From contig NC_088680.1 in the NCBI RefSeq assembly GCF_950023065.1, forward strand, positions 70,965,350 through 71,029,349: a stretch of DNA of 64,000 bases, given 5' to 3'. The DNA comes from Planococcus citri (taxonomy: Eukaryota > Arthropoda > Insecta > Hemiptera > Pseudococcidae). This document shows positions 33,405 to 44,557 of the stretch, piece by piece; positions within the stretch are counted from its first letter, which is position 1; every line of letters starts with the position of its first letter. The notes under the pieces are model-generated. The model ran no database searches and had not been told where the DNA came from. It was given only the letters and a program-made list of their open reading frames with translations. Position numbers and translations under genes: made by a program.

Positions 33405-35240
33405 AAATTAAAGACGTCAAAAAACGTCAATTTATGGCAAAATGGCCAAGAAGCGTTCATTTTTGTAACAATTATTAAAAAGTGTCCATTTTTAGTAGTC
33501 GAAAAAATGCCCATTTTTGATAAAATTATAATTTTTGGTAAAATTGTGAAAAGTGCTAAAATTGTCAAAAAGGGTAAATTTTTAGCAAAATTGCCCAGAA
33601 ATGCTTATTTTTGATGAAATTGTCAAAAAGTGTCTAGATTTTTGTCAGAATAATTGTCAAAAATGTGTCTGTTTTACACACAATTATGAAAAAGCTTCAA
33701 ATTTTTTTCAGCATTGTCAAGAAGTGTCCATTTTTGGTAAAATTGTCAAAATGTGCCCGTTTTTAGAAAAATTGTCAAAAACTGCATAAATATTTATCAA
33801 AATTGTCGAAAAGTGTTAATTCTGGCCAAAAATGTCATAAAGTTCTCATTTTTGTCAAAATTGTTAAAAAGTGCCAATTTTTGGTGAAATTGTCAAAACA
33901 AAAAGTGCTAAAATTGTCAAAAAGGGTAAGTAAATTTTTAGTAAAATTGCCCGAAAATGCTTATTTTTGATAAAATTGTCTAAAGTGTCCATTTTTGTCA
34001 GAATTGTCAAAATGTGTCTGTTTTTCACACAAGTATGAAAAAGCTTCAATTTTTTTCAGCATTGTCAAGAAGTGTCCATTTATGGTACAATTGTCAAAAA
34101 CTGCATAAGTATGATTGTCAAAATTGTCGAAAAGTGTTAATTCCTGCCAAAAATGTCATGAAGTTCTCATTTTTGGAAAAATAGTCAAAAAGTGCTGATC
34201 TTTGTCAAAATTGTCAAAAAGTGCCTATTTTTGATAAAACTGTCAAAAGTGTCAATTTTTGTAAAAATTGTAAAAAAATATTCATTTTTGATAACATTGA
34301 CAAAAAACGTTGTCAAAATTGTCGAAAAGTGTCAATTCTGGTCAAAAATGTCATGAAGTTCTTATTTTTAGTAAAAAGTCCATATTTTTGTCAAATATTG
34401 TCAAAAAGTGTCAATTCTGGCCAAAAATATTGTCATTAATTGTTCATTTTTGATAAAATTGTCAAAAAACATTGTCAAAATTGTAGAAGTGTCAATTCTG
34501 GTCAAAAGTGTCATGAAGTTCTCATCTTTTGAAATATTGTCAAAAGGTGCTCATTATTGATAAAATTGTCAAAAAGAGTCCATTTTTAGTAAGATTGTCA
34601 AAAAAATGCTCATTTTTGATAAAATTGTAAAAACTGCATATTTTTGTCAAAATTGTCGAAAAGTGTCAATTCAGATAAAAATTGTCAAAAGGTGCTCATT
34701 ATTGATGAAATTGTCTAAAAGCGTCAATGTTCAGTAAAATTTTCACAAAAATATCCACTTTTTGTAAAAATTGTCAAAAAGCGTCTGTTTTTGCACAGTT
34801 ATGAAAAAGTGTCTGTTTTTTTCAAAATTGCAAAGGAAGTGCCCATTTTTGATAACGTTGTCAAAAAGTGGTTATTTTTGTCAAAATTGTCAAAAAGTGT
34901 CCATTTTTAGTAAAACTGTAAAACAATCCTGTTTTTGCCATCATTGCACAAAAAATCCTGTTTCCCCCAAAATTGTCAAAAAATTCTCATTTTTTTGTCA
35001 AAATTGTTAGAGAATGTCAATTTTTGGCGATTTGATGAAAAGTTGTAATGTGTTTTCGTCAAAAGTCTCAGGAAGTAGTTCTTTGATAAAAAAAGCCAAA
35101 TGATCGTAATTTTTGGAAAAATTGCCAAGAAATTGGTCTTTTTTTACCAAAACGTTCAAAAAGCATTTTATTTCTGCTGTGTCTGCTCAAGAAGTCCTCT
35201 TTTTGTGTCAATTTTTGCCAAACTGAAGTTCTTTTTGTTA
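33405..35240. repeat. Minisatellite block in inverse orientation, about 1.8 kb
   Basis: The unit is close to AAAATTGTCAAAAAGTGTCC followed by ATTTTTG, which is the reverse complement of the 29540-31755 unit (GACAATTTTGACAAAAATGAGC). Copies are more diverged here, with variants such as AAATGTCATGAAGTTCTCAT recurring near 33830, 34150, 34350 and 34510. Plus-strand frames with FCQNCQK are repeat artefacts. Confidence 0.8.
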
Positions 35241-37287
35241 CAACATTGTTGCAAAGCTTCTTTTGCCTTTTTTATCTCCTTCCCCGATTCTTTCATTTTT
35301 TTCGGTTTTCATCTTCACCAAAATAGCCCTGTCTAACATTAAGTTATTCAACTACAAATTTTCATTGATTTTTTTTTTGACACTTTGGGGCATTAATTGG
35401 AGGATTCTTGTAAATATTTTCCAAGTGGGTGCTTGCTGTAATCAAGCACGAGGACACGATGAAACGATGATGCATCCAACACATGGTATTTGTTTCAGTG
35501 ATGCTGATGATGAATGTATTTAGATAATTAATTTTGTACCAAGGTAATTTTTTCTCCGAATAGTTTTGTTTTCTGTTCTCGATATTGTCATTAAATGGCC
35601 CTATCTATATCTATACCACATTGTACATTCCTACTAATTTGGGAACAAGATTTTATTCAGATGTAATAGAAAGAAATCACGCCTAATTGTGTAGGTACAG
35701 TGCAATTAAATCGTGAAATAATGGCTGTAGATTTATAGATAAACCAAAAACTAATTCCTTCGCGTGAGAGTATGCGGTTATTACAGTGTAACTTGTAGAC
35801 TACGTACTACATAAGCAACAAATACATTCGCAGTTCTCTTTTTGATGGCCATGCACAATCACAACACAACAACAAAAAATAGGCAATCGTCTACGCGCTA
35901 ATAATACTTTTACCCCATCAAAACAATATTATACAGGTTTAAGTGTAAGGAAAGGCCATTAAAATACCCACAGATGTATTTAATTGGCTGCATAATGCCA
36001 AAACATAACATAACATACCTACAGACCTACAGGAGCAAATATGAAATACCTACACTACTACGATGAGCATCATTTTGAGAAATGACAAAACAAAAACCTA
36101 TTTGCACCTAGGTACCCATTCCAAATAATTCATCACACACTAATTCCTGCACGAATGTCTAAACACCAGCCTACCATTTTAAGAAGATGAATTAATCAAA
36201 CCAGCAATCTGCATCAAGCTGTCGAGTGTGGCTTCTGCTTTTTCACGAGAAATTATATAGATCTGGTAATTAAAAATTCCGGTTAGATTTGATACAGCCT
36301 TTGGCTATAAAAATCATCGCATTCGCAGCCTCGCAGGTGTTTCAAATAACCAGCAAATTAATACTCTATGTATAGTGATATTTGATTAAATTTGATGCAT
36401 CTTCTTCGCTGGGTCCATCCAGTTGAAATTAATATTTATGTTGCAGTTGCATTTTCTCGTCGAATTATTATTCTTTCTAGCGTGTCCTTGACATGCGGTC
36501 TAATAAACGTAGCTACGAGTACAAATATTTCTATTTTACGAGTACCTACTTAACGTGCCTAGGTACGAGTATGACCATTGCCCGTGTAATAAGCCTACGT
36601 GCTTCGCCTTTTTCTTTCATTCGATGTGATGATTTGCAGCGAACGTGTCATAAATTCGGATTCTTCGAGGTTTTTCACTGTACCTATAATACAGCCCTAT
36701 TATCCGCATTATGTAACAGTAAATTGTTTTGTTTCAAAGTTGCAAATGCAAAAATGTCGCTATCAAAATAATGTTACATTACCTTCAATGCTTGGCTGAG
36801 TTCATTCACGTAATAATACGAGTATTATAAGGCACTTATATATACGTACTCGCGAACGGATATATACGTAGGTATATTTTTTTTCAATGTCTTATCTTCA
36901 CATTGCAGGAAGTAAATCGCTACTTAGGTATGAGCTGAATGAATTGGGCTATGACTCATCAAAACAAACTTTTGACAAAATTCAAGTATAGGTACCTACC
37001 TATCTACTGCCTATTTCAAATCATTCCTTTTCTAAATTTTATTGAAATGCATCATTTTTTGATCATTTTCTCTCAGAGTTTCAATTTTTGTTTGGTTATT
37101 TAAATTTTTTTGTGTTCTTGTATGATTTTACTCGGTAACAATTTCTGAAAGCCTGGGTTAAAAATAATTTTTAGATTCGTTTAAACAGAAATTCTGTAAA
37201 AAAAAAAAAAAAAAAAAAAAAACTCTGAAAATTCACCATCATGACACTTTTCTTGAAATTTTTCTACTCACTTTTTGAAATTTGCCA
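35241..37287. other. AT-rich intronic DNA, no gene seen
   Basis: No coding signal or element ends were identified. Features noted are a T/A-rich 35340-35420 stretch, TAGGTACCTACC words near 36990, and an A run of 25 at 37198-37222. The latter lies next to the 3' tail of the LINE remnant, though not in the orientation of its tail. Confidence 0.4.
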
Positions 37288-37905
37288 TCATCATCATCAT
37301 CATTGAACCTTGACCCGGTGAGCTGTTCAGCCCATCTGGGAAAATGTAGAAGAGTTGCTCGCCGATGTATCATCAAGTCTTTTCTTTGGTCTTCCTCTGC
37401 TCCTCCTGCCAGTTGGAGTGTATTCTTTGACTTTTCGAGGGGACCGTTCATCAGGCATTCTGTCAACATGTTTTCGCCATTTCTTTCTGTAATCTTTCAC
37501 TCGTCTAATGATTGGCTCTGCTCTTAACTCCTTCAGGATGTCTTCGTTCCTTCACTTTCCTCCTCTTTGCCTTCCTCTGGAGCATATACACCAATAACTG
37601 AAATGTCTTAATTCCCAAATTTCAGATTTATCTCAATTTGTCTCTTGCTCCATATTCTATATGCCTGGATGTTGTTTTTGAGTCTATTCGGGGTATAAAT
37701 CATAATCCCTGCTCTGGCACGTTCGATTTTTCCTACTCCAGCATATGCTCTGGTGAATTCTCCTCATTCATCAGTGCCATTGCCCTTTTTCTTAGTTTCT
37801 GTGATAACAGCTATGTCGATGTTTCTCTGCATCAAGATGTATTCCATTTATTCCTAGGACATTCAACGTAGCAATCTTCAGCCTGTTTTGTTTCTTCCAT
37901 AGTGT
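37288..37905 (-). mobile_element. Internally deleted non-LTR retrotransposon (LINE) remnant
   Basis: Read on the minus strand, the segment 37905 to about 37560 gives fragments of an apurinic-type endonuclease domain. These include AITETKKKG-like text, FTRAYAGVGKIERARAGIMI, and ISVIGVYAPEEGKEEES, broken by frameshifts and stops. It then passes straight into the C-terminal region typical of arthropod LINEs: KELRAEPIIRRVKDYRKKW, HVDRMPDERSPRKVKEY and PTGRRSRGRPKKR. The whole reverse-transcriptase domain is missing. The element ends in a GAT-type microsatellite tail (CATCATCATCATCATCAT at 37288-37305 on plus). It is dead, and sits in the GMC intron next to the hAT element. Confidence 0.75.
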
Positions 37906-37944
37906 GGGCTTTTTTGCCTGCTGCCCAACAGGGTTCCCTGATTT

Positions 37945-37952
37945 TCCAGTCG
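37945..37952. repeat. hAT target-site duplication, left copy TCCAGTCG
   Basis: This is identical to the 8 bp at 41489-41496 on the other side of the element. Eight-bp duplications are the hallmark of hAT integration. Confidence 0.85.
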
Positions 37953-38467
37953 CAGAGATGGCGCGATTCCGATTTTTTTAAGGAGTCGTGAGAATCCCAT
38001 GAATCCGATTCCGGAATCGGATTCCATTTTCAATTCACCTGACAGATGAATCGAAAAATGTGAAATCTGACTCTTTTCAAGCAGGAATCGCAAATGTAAT
38101 ATGATTCGCGATTCCGGTAATTTGATTCTCGCGACTCCGATATTTCGATTCTCGCGACTCCGATATTTTGATTCTCGCGACTCCGATATTTCGATTCTCA
38201 CGACTCCTCATTACGATTCTCTAGACTCTCACAATGAACGAAATCACCCAAATTCAATTGAAAAGCACAAATACAAAAAAGTGTAATTTTCATAAATATT
38301 CTTTTATCTAATTTTTGCCGGTTGGCGCTGAAAAGTGGTTGTGAAAGTGAATCTGAATGATGAATTTAGAATTTATCATTGTTTTACTAATAACATGGTG
38401 AGTTGAAAATTTTACATAAATGATTTTAGTTTAGTTGCCTTGTTCAAACTTGTTTTACTACTTTGCA

Positions 38468-38802
38468 CTTTCTATATATTCCACAGGAGAACAAAAATTC
38501 TTCTTCAGCATCATCCTCAGGAAAGGAAAAACCTCGGAAAAGCAACAGCAAAGAAAAAAGAAACACCCTTCCAAAATTCTTCATAAAATGTAAGCTTCTG
38601 TAAAATTGCATTAATCACTTCTGATAGTAGGTACAGTACCTACTATCAGAAGTGATTAATGCAATTTTACAGAAGCTTACATTTTATGAAGAATTTTGGA
38701 AGGGTGTTTCTTTTTTCTTTGCTGTTGCTTTTCCGAGGTTTTTCCTTTCCTGAGGATGATGCTGAAGTAGAATTTTTGTTCTCCTGTGGAATATATAGAA
38801 AG
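38468..38802. repeat. Near-perfect 335-bp palindrome with a one-base centre
   Basis: The centre is base 38635 in GGTAC-A-GTACC. Arms of 167 bp pair from CTTTCTATATATTCC on the left to GGAATATATAGAAAG on the right. I noticed only one mismatch (GAAGAAG against GAAGTAG). The left arm reads like an exon: after CCACAG at 38481-38486 comes an open stretch with NSSSASSSGKEKPRKSNSKE, followed by ATGTAAG. The near-identity of the arms argues for recent inverted duplication. Confidence 0.9.
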
Positions 38803-39009
38803 CAGCGTTGTTGCGATTCGAGTCGCGTAAAGAATCGCTAATAGAACCGCGGAGCCGCGGTTCCGATCCGCGGCTCTTTCGCGATTCTCTCATTACAAGA
38901 ATCGCAAAACACAATTTTGCAGTTCTCTGCATTTGCGGCTCCCAAATTTTCAAGATTACGCCAAATAAATGTGAAATTTTACAGTTGACTTCTTCAATTT
39001 TTCCCCTAA

Positions 39010-40946
39010 TAGTCCGGCATATGACAATAGGAGTAATTGCACCCCCCGCCGATCCTCTGGGACAACTTTTTTCTTAAAGGGGACATCCCAAGGAACATTT
39101 TAAAGCAAACTTGCAAAAAAAAAAGTTGGTCTGACTTACAAAACGAAGGCCATTTTGATTGACAGGTCAGCCGAAATCGCAGATTGTGCGTTTTAACATA
39201 GGACTTGCACGAAATTTTTCAAACCATACAAAGAAAGATCGAAAGATCATGCAAAAATTGACCACCTGTCAAAATTCTAAAGTGGGTTTTTCGATTTTTG
39301 GTGAATGTTTGAACATCCAAATTAGGCCAAAAATGAGGGAAAAAATCAAAATTTTACCAAATTGACCGAGAAAGCTGAAATTTGGCCTTACTTACAAAAT
39401 GGCGGCCATTTTGATTGACAGGTCAGCCGAAATCGCAGATTTTGCGTTTCAACATAGGACTTGCACGAACTTTTTCAAACATTATAAAAGTAGATCGAAA
39501 GATCATGCAAAAATTTATCACCTGTAAAAATTTCAAGCGCTAAAGTGCGTTTTTTGATTTTTGGTGAATTTTTGAAAATCGAATTCAGGCCAAAAATGAG
39601 GAAAAAAATCAAAATTTTACCAAATTGACCAAGAAAGCTGAAATTTGGGATATACCCTATTTTCGACATGCCAAATCGATTGGAAACGGTTTCAACACGT
39701 TTCGAGCAGTTCTGGAGCCTCCAGCACATTTTTGAAACTCGAAATTCCCACAAAATTCCATCAAATTGGAGTTGTACAGCTGGAATTTATTCTAAAAAGT
39801 AACTTCAATACGCTTCGAAATACTGCAGGTGAATTTCAAGTCGTTTTGGAGCCTCCAGCGACTTTTTGAAAATTCCTGAAGCCTCCAGCAGATTTTTGAA
39901 ACTTTAAATTTTCACTAAATTTCATCAATTGGAAATGGAGAAAGCTGAAATCTACTCTACACTCCAATTTTAACAACCTCTGAAGACGACTTCAGGTGTG
40001 TTCAAGTAATTTTAGGGCCTCCAGCGACTTTTTTTGAAAATTACTGGAGCCTCCAGCAGATTTTTGAAACATTAAATTTTCACAAAATTTCATCAATTGG
40101 AAATGGAGAAAGCTGAAATCTACTCTACACTCCAATTTTAACAACCTCTGAAGACGACTTCAGGTGTGTTCAAGTAATTTTAGGGCCTCCAGCGACTTTT
40201 TTTGAAAATTACTGGAGCCTCCAGCAGATTTTTGAAACATTAAATTTTCACAAAATTTCATGAAATGGAGATGGAAAGCTGAAATTTACTCTACACTCCA
40301 ATTTTAACACCCTCTGAAAACGACTTCAGGTGGGTTCAAGTCATTTTAGGGCCTCGAGCGACTTTTATGAAAATTACTCGAGCCTCCAGTAGATTTTTGA
40401 AACTTGAAATGTCTCCAACATTAATTTATCAAATGGAGTTGGCAAGCTGAAATTTACTTCGCAGACTACATGGTGGTTTCAAATGGTTTTGAAGCTTCCA
40501 GCTACTTTTAGGAAATTTCACTTTTCCAAAAAAACGTCATACAACCTTTCAAAAAGTTGCAGAAGGCTCCAAAACGACTTGAAATTCACCATCAGTCAAC
40601 TTCGTAGCGTATTAAAATCAGTTTGCAGAATGAATTTCGACTGCCCATCTTGGTTTGATGAAATTTTGGGGAAATTTCAAGTTTAAAAAATCTACTGGAG
40701 GCTCCAATAATTTTCAAAAAATGCGTTGGAGGCTCTAAAATGACTTGAAATTTACCTGCAGTACTTCGTAGCGTATTGAAATTAGTTTTTAGAATAAATT
40801 TTAGCTTTTCAACTCCAATTTGATGGAATTTTGTGAGAATTTCGAGTTTAAAAAATCGGCTGGAGGCTCCAGAATTGCTCAAAACGGGTTGAAACCGTTT
40901 CCAAAATTCCAATCGATTTGTTTTTTTTGGGGGGGAGGGGGGGATT
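39010..40946. mobile_element. Fold-back family 2, truncated copy nested in the hAT element
   Basis: It begins TAGTCCGGCATATGACAATA with the usual GGAGTAATTGCACCCCCC. The left arm is partly repeated: the CAAAATGGCGGCCATTTTG and GCCGAAATCGCAGA block occurs at 39135-39185 and again at 39390-39440. Inner modules carry GGCCTCCAGCGAC and GGAGCCTCCAGCAG, including a fresh 168-bp tandem duplication (about 39930-40265). The right arm stops in a T/G run (40921-40948), so the right terminus is lost. Confidence 0.75.
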
Positions 40947-41488
40947 CTTCAACAAATAATGTGAATGAAAAAAGCATCATTTTTTCGAATATGTGTGAAA
41001 CTGCTGAATTGAAAAATCAGTGCCTCACTTACATTTACAGATATTATTTGTAATATTCCTGAATTCATTGAAAAACAAAATACAGCTACAGAACAACAGA
41101 ATGTATTTTCATTTTTCAATTTATTTTATTTCTTGCTTTTTAATTAGGTACCAGTACAGACGAGCCTTTATATTTATTTACTAATGTTTGTTAGAATGTT
41201 CATTTTCATTTCATCTTCAATGCTTCATTTTTATGAAATTTAAGGAGTTGTGATGGGAATCTGGCTGGAGTCGTGAGAGGAATCTGGTTGGAGTCGTGAG
41301 AGGATCCTAAGATGAGTCGTGAGTGGAATCTGAATCGGAGTCGCGAAAGGAATCGGAATCGAAAATTACGATTCGGATTCGGATTCCTATATCTGGCGAA
41401 TCTGATAAGCGGAATCGGGACTCAAAATTTTGTGGAATCACACCATTTGGAATCCGATTCTCAAGCTCCTGGAATCGCGCCAACTCTG

Positions 41489-41496
41489 TCCAGTCG
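41489..41496. repeat. hAT target-site duplication, right copy TCCAGTCG
   Basis: This matches the left copy at 37945-37952 exactly, so the insertion is unlikely to have been scrambled since. Confidence 0.85.
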
Positions 41497-41584
41497 GTTT
41501 CTTCTTATTTTTCAATGGCTTGGTATGCTTGGTATAAAAACCTTGTAAGTCCAGGTTTTTTCAAAAATTATTTTTTTGAAGTTT

Positions 41585-42584
41585 CTGTCAAACCCCCTAA
41601 TTTCGGACACTTTTTTCACGTTTTTCGAAAAAAGCTTTAAAACGAGCGATTCAACTTGGTGTTTGTCTTTACATTCTCATAGAATGTCATCGTGTGAATC
41701 GTTTTTGAGCATCAATTTATAAATTTTACGTGATTTTGTTTATTTAATTTGAATCCAAAAAGTGTCCGAAATTAGATCCAAAGTACCCTAATTTCGGACA
41801 CTTTTTCTTTAACGTGGGAACTCAAAAATTTTAGTTGAAAAAGAAATGATTTACCTCTGAAAAACAACTCCAATCAAAATCAGCTCGAATCATGATGTGA
41901 AATGTAGAAAAAAACGATTTTTCAAGAAAATGTTCAGCACTTTCATTATACACTTTCTTATTAGAAAAATAAGTTGGTAACATTGAACAATTTCTTATCA
42001 AACTCCTTGTTTGATGATTTTACGACTCCGACTTTTACTTTTCAGTATGGGTTTTAGGAAAATGAGTGAAATAATAGTACAATTCTTCATCAAAACTGAA
42101 AACACTTGAAAAAAATACCTCTGAACTCGAAAAATACACATCTGCAAGTGCATCAGTGTTACCCTTCCAAACTTGGTAAAGCGTTAACCAAAGTGTCCGA
42201 AATAATGATCCGTTTCGCGACTTTTTCAGTTTTTAGGATTTAAATAATAGAAACAAAACGTGAAATTTGATAAATGAATTTTATTTTTAATTACCAGTGA
42301 CTTCTTGATATTTTAGAGCGATTTTCATGGTTATGAAAGCATTTGGATAGACTCTGTGAATAACTTTTTCTCCACACTTTATATGAAGCGCTTTGTAAAG
42401 TCCATTTTAATGGATAAATAAATAGAGTAAAATGAAAATTCTTACATCAGGGAGATTGTCCGTGATCTAAACTAATAGAAGAAGTGTTCACTTTTACTTG
42501 TACCCTTGGTTCTTATCAATAAAAGAGCAAAAACACCAAGTGTCCGAAGTTATGTACCCTGTCCGAAATTAGGGGGTTTGACAG
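41585..42584. mobile_element. 1.0-kb TIR element with repeated TAATTTCGGACAC motif
   Basis: A perfect 25-bp inverted repeat closes both ends, beginning CTGTCAAACCCCCTAATTTC on the left and ending GAAATTAGGGGGTTTGACAG on the right. The motif TTTCGGACACTTTTT or its complement recurs inside, near 41605, 41760, 41793, 42190 and 42540. No open frame of note; non-autonomous. The target duplication is unclear. Confidence 0.75.
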
Positions 42585-44086
42585 TTCTTTAGTAAAAGAA
42601 AAGGAGGAATCCAAATTTAAAAACCTCGGTGAGTCTAAAACGCATCCTAGCGCTTTAATCGGCAAAAATCTAACATTAAAAAACACATAAGTTGGACATA
42701 CGAGGTAAGCACAAGAATTTCATCAATTGTAAATTTGAAAACCTCGTAACTCCTTGTTAAAAACCACGTAAGTCGTACATAAGTATGATGAAAATCTCGT
42801 ATGTCGTCTCTAGAAACCTCGTATGTCCTTTCAAAGCGCTTTAATCAACTAATTAAATTTGATCAACCTATAAAATATCATCAGGCCATTCCATTAAGAC
42901 CTCTATAATATAATAATGCACTCTAAAACTGCAATCAACAAGATATGAATGTTTTAAACGTTTTTTTGTTCTCCTGAAAAATTTGGGATTTCAACCCTAC
43001 CTTTTCTCTGTTGCCTGCAAAATCAACTACAGCGCTGCAAAGAGCACCCAGCGGGATAAATTGGCGTTACACAGGATATTTTGCCAAGATGGCTGCCAGT
43101 TGGTTGTCTTATACTCAGGTCCAGTGTCTATACTCCGAATTCTCGCGTTTGTACAGGATTTGTGTCTAGCACTAGCAGTATTTATGACTCTTGAGTATTG
43201 GGGTTGTAAGCTTCGCTGCTCTTCCCTGTTGCTGCTTCAGGGATATTTTCCAATTGTTTTCTCCTCTCCCCTACTTCCTGAGACAGCTTGATGTTGTAGC
43301 CATTGACTTTTTAGATATGGACTGCTAGCGGTACATAAGCCAATGGTCTTGAACATAGTTCATCAGTTAGTTGAGGTTTGGCTTCTGCTCATGCCAGAAT
43401 CTGAAAAATGACGTCGTACCAGGTGATGATGTTATACCTCCCACCCATCCATGTAACCGTACCTGGGTGGTATAACATCACAACAGAGCTGGAGCATGTG
43501 TAGATCGGAACCCTCGACTTACTATGTTCAAGACAATAGCCCTATGTTAAGCTTATGGGCCGCTAGCAGTCCATATCTAAAAAGTCAATGTGTTGTGGTA
43601 GCCCATTCAGGTTGCAGCTTTGACGCTGGACACACGCCAAGGTGTTAGGTTTGGTCTTAGCCTCATCCTCAGCTTCCAGCCTGCCAAAAATGAGTTACCG
43701 GCCTCTGCGATGTTGATGCTCCAAACCTCTCTTAAGGTTGGTCTTCTCTACTCCTGGGACTGGCAGTTGTAGCATAGATTGTACTTACCTCAAGTTGGCC
43801 CAAGAGGCCTGAAATTTCAGATTTGCCAAAAGTTCTAAATCGAACTTTCTGGACTCTGGATCCAGTTAATTTGTAGGATGGGTTGGGAGCATAAAAAGTG
43901 AAATTTCAAAATATGGGAATCAGTTGCAATGGTGTTCAATAGTTTTGAAGTTTCCAATCAATTAATTATTAAATTTGAACGAATTTCGATGCTAAATAAG
44001 ATCTAATAAAAAATGCAAATTCAGTCGACGTCTTATAATGAATTTTTGAAAATATTAAACACTTTCGACATTATTTCTGTTCGCAG
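42585..44086. other. End of the GMC intron, with an inverted repeat
   Basis: 43000-43800 is more GC-rich than its surroundings and looks like a decayed repeat. Arms at about 43300-43375 and 43530-43610 are inverted copies (shared GACTTTTTAGATATGGACTG and CTAGCGG). An inner palindrome around GTGATGTTATACC lies at 43420-43480. I could not assign a family. The plus-strand frame 42983-43291 has no motif. The intron ends in TTATTTCTGTTCGCAG at 44071-44086. Confidence 0.4.
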
Positions 44087-44557
44087 GCGATTCAACTCAG
44101 TAAAACGGACAACTTCCAGAGATACGCCAGTACCCTGCTATCGACTCCAATCGCAGGCTGTCGTCATCTACCTTTCAACACCGATTCGTACTGGATGTGC
44201 GCCTCTCGACACATTACCACAAATTTACACCATCAAGTTGGCACTTGTAAAATGGGTCCCGATGGAGATCCCGAATCGGTCGTCGATCCTGAACTACGCG
44301 TCAGAGGAATAACCGGTTTAAGAGTAGCGGACGCTTCGATCATGCCGGTCATTCCTGCCGGACATACAAACGCCGTTGTGTTCATGATAGGGGAAAAAGC
44401 TGCCGATATGATCAAGGCCACTTGGTTAGGCAAATCAGGAGCGGACTCTGAACTAGATGTTGCGCATCCTCCTATCGGTGATTCTTATTCCAGCAATGAA
44501 ATACCAACTTACAGGAGTTATAGGCAGATGGCAGATTTCGGTTGGATGTTTAATTGA
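44087..44557 (+). CDS. GMC oxidoreductase, exon 2, residues 509-664
   Basis: The exon opens after TTCGCAG with AIQLSKTDNFQRYASTLL and stops with TGA at 44555-44557. It completes the C-terminal substrate domain. Visible catalytic elements are NLHHQVGTCKMGPDGD, with the likely active-site His at residue 557, and PAGHTNAVVFMIGEKAADMI, with the second catalytic His at about 601. Between them lies VDPELRVRGITGLRVADASI, the usual stretch ahead of the active-site loop. The tail after the last helix (about 45 residues ending FGWMFN) is variable in the family. Joining to exon 1 (22563-24086) is in phase 0. Confidence 0.95.
   Translation, partial: AIQLSKTDNFQRYASTLLSTPIAGCRHLPFNTDSYWMCASRHITTNLHHQVGTCKMGPDGDPESVVDPELRVRGITGLRVADASIMPVIPAGHTNAVVFMIGEKAADMIKATWLGKSGADSELDVAHPPIGDSYSSNEIPTYRSYRQMADFGWMFN

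Larger units (their letters stand above)
37953..41488. mobile_element. hAT-type non-autonomous DNA transposon, 3.5 kb with nested insert
   Basis: The left end CAGAGATGGCGCGATTCC and right end GGAATCGCGCCAACTCTG are inverted repeats. The 8-bp direct repeat TCCAGTCG lies on both sides (37945-37952 and 41489-41496), as expected for hAT insertion. The subterminal regions carry many oppositely oriented short repeats: GATTCTCGCGACTCCGATAT at 38120-38200 on the left and GAGTCGTGAGAGGAATCTG at 41270-41310 on the right. These are probably transposase-binding sites. The interior has a 335-bp palindrome (38468-38802) and a nested family-2 fold-back element (39010 to about 40946). No intact transposase was found. 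Confidence 0.85.
24087..44086 (+). other. 20-kb intron of the GMC oxidoreductase gene
   Basis: Exon 1 ends in ...EGIKQ with donor GTAATT, and exon 2 begins AIQLSKT after TTCGCAG. The pair restores the usual EGIK.A..LSKT continuity of the family, so the 20 kb between is an intron. It contains fold-back family 1 (24993-26060), two opposite minisatellite blocks, a LINE remnant, a hAT-type element, a TIR element and other repeats. The exons lack internal stops, so splicing across this distance is presumably functional. Confidence 0.85.

Noticed and set aside
29540..35240. CRISPR-like array of short repeats
   Set aside because: There are no constant repeats with unique spacers; the whole unit varies gradually as in a minisatellite, and the DNA is eukaryotic.
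42983..43291. 102-codon frame with Cys and Leu stretches
   Set aside because: It lies in a decayed GC-richer repeat with inverted segments. No domain could be recognised and the opposite strand shows stops, so no retroelement protein could be supported.
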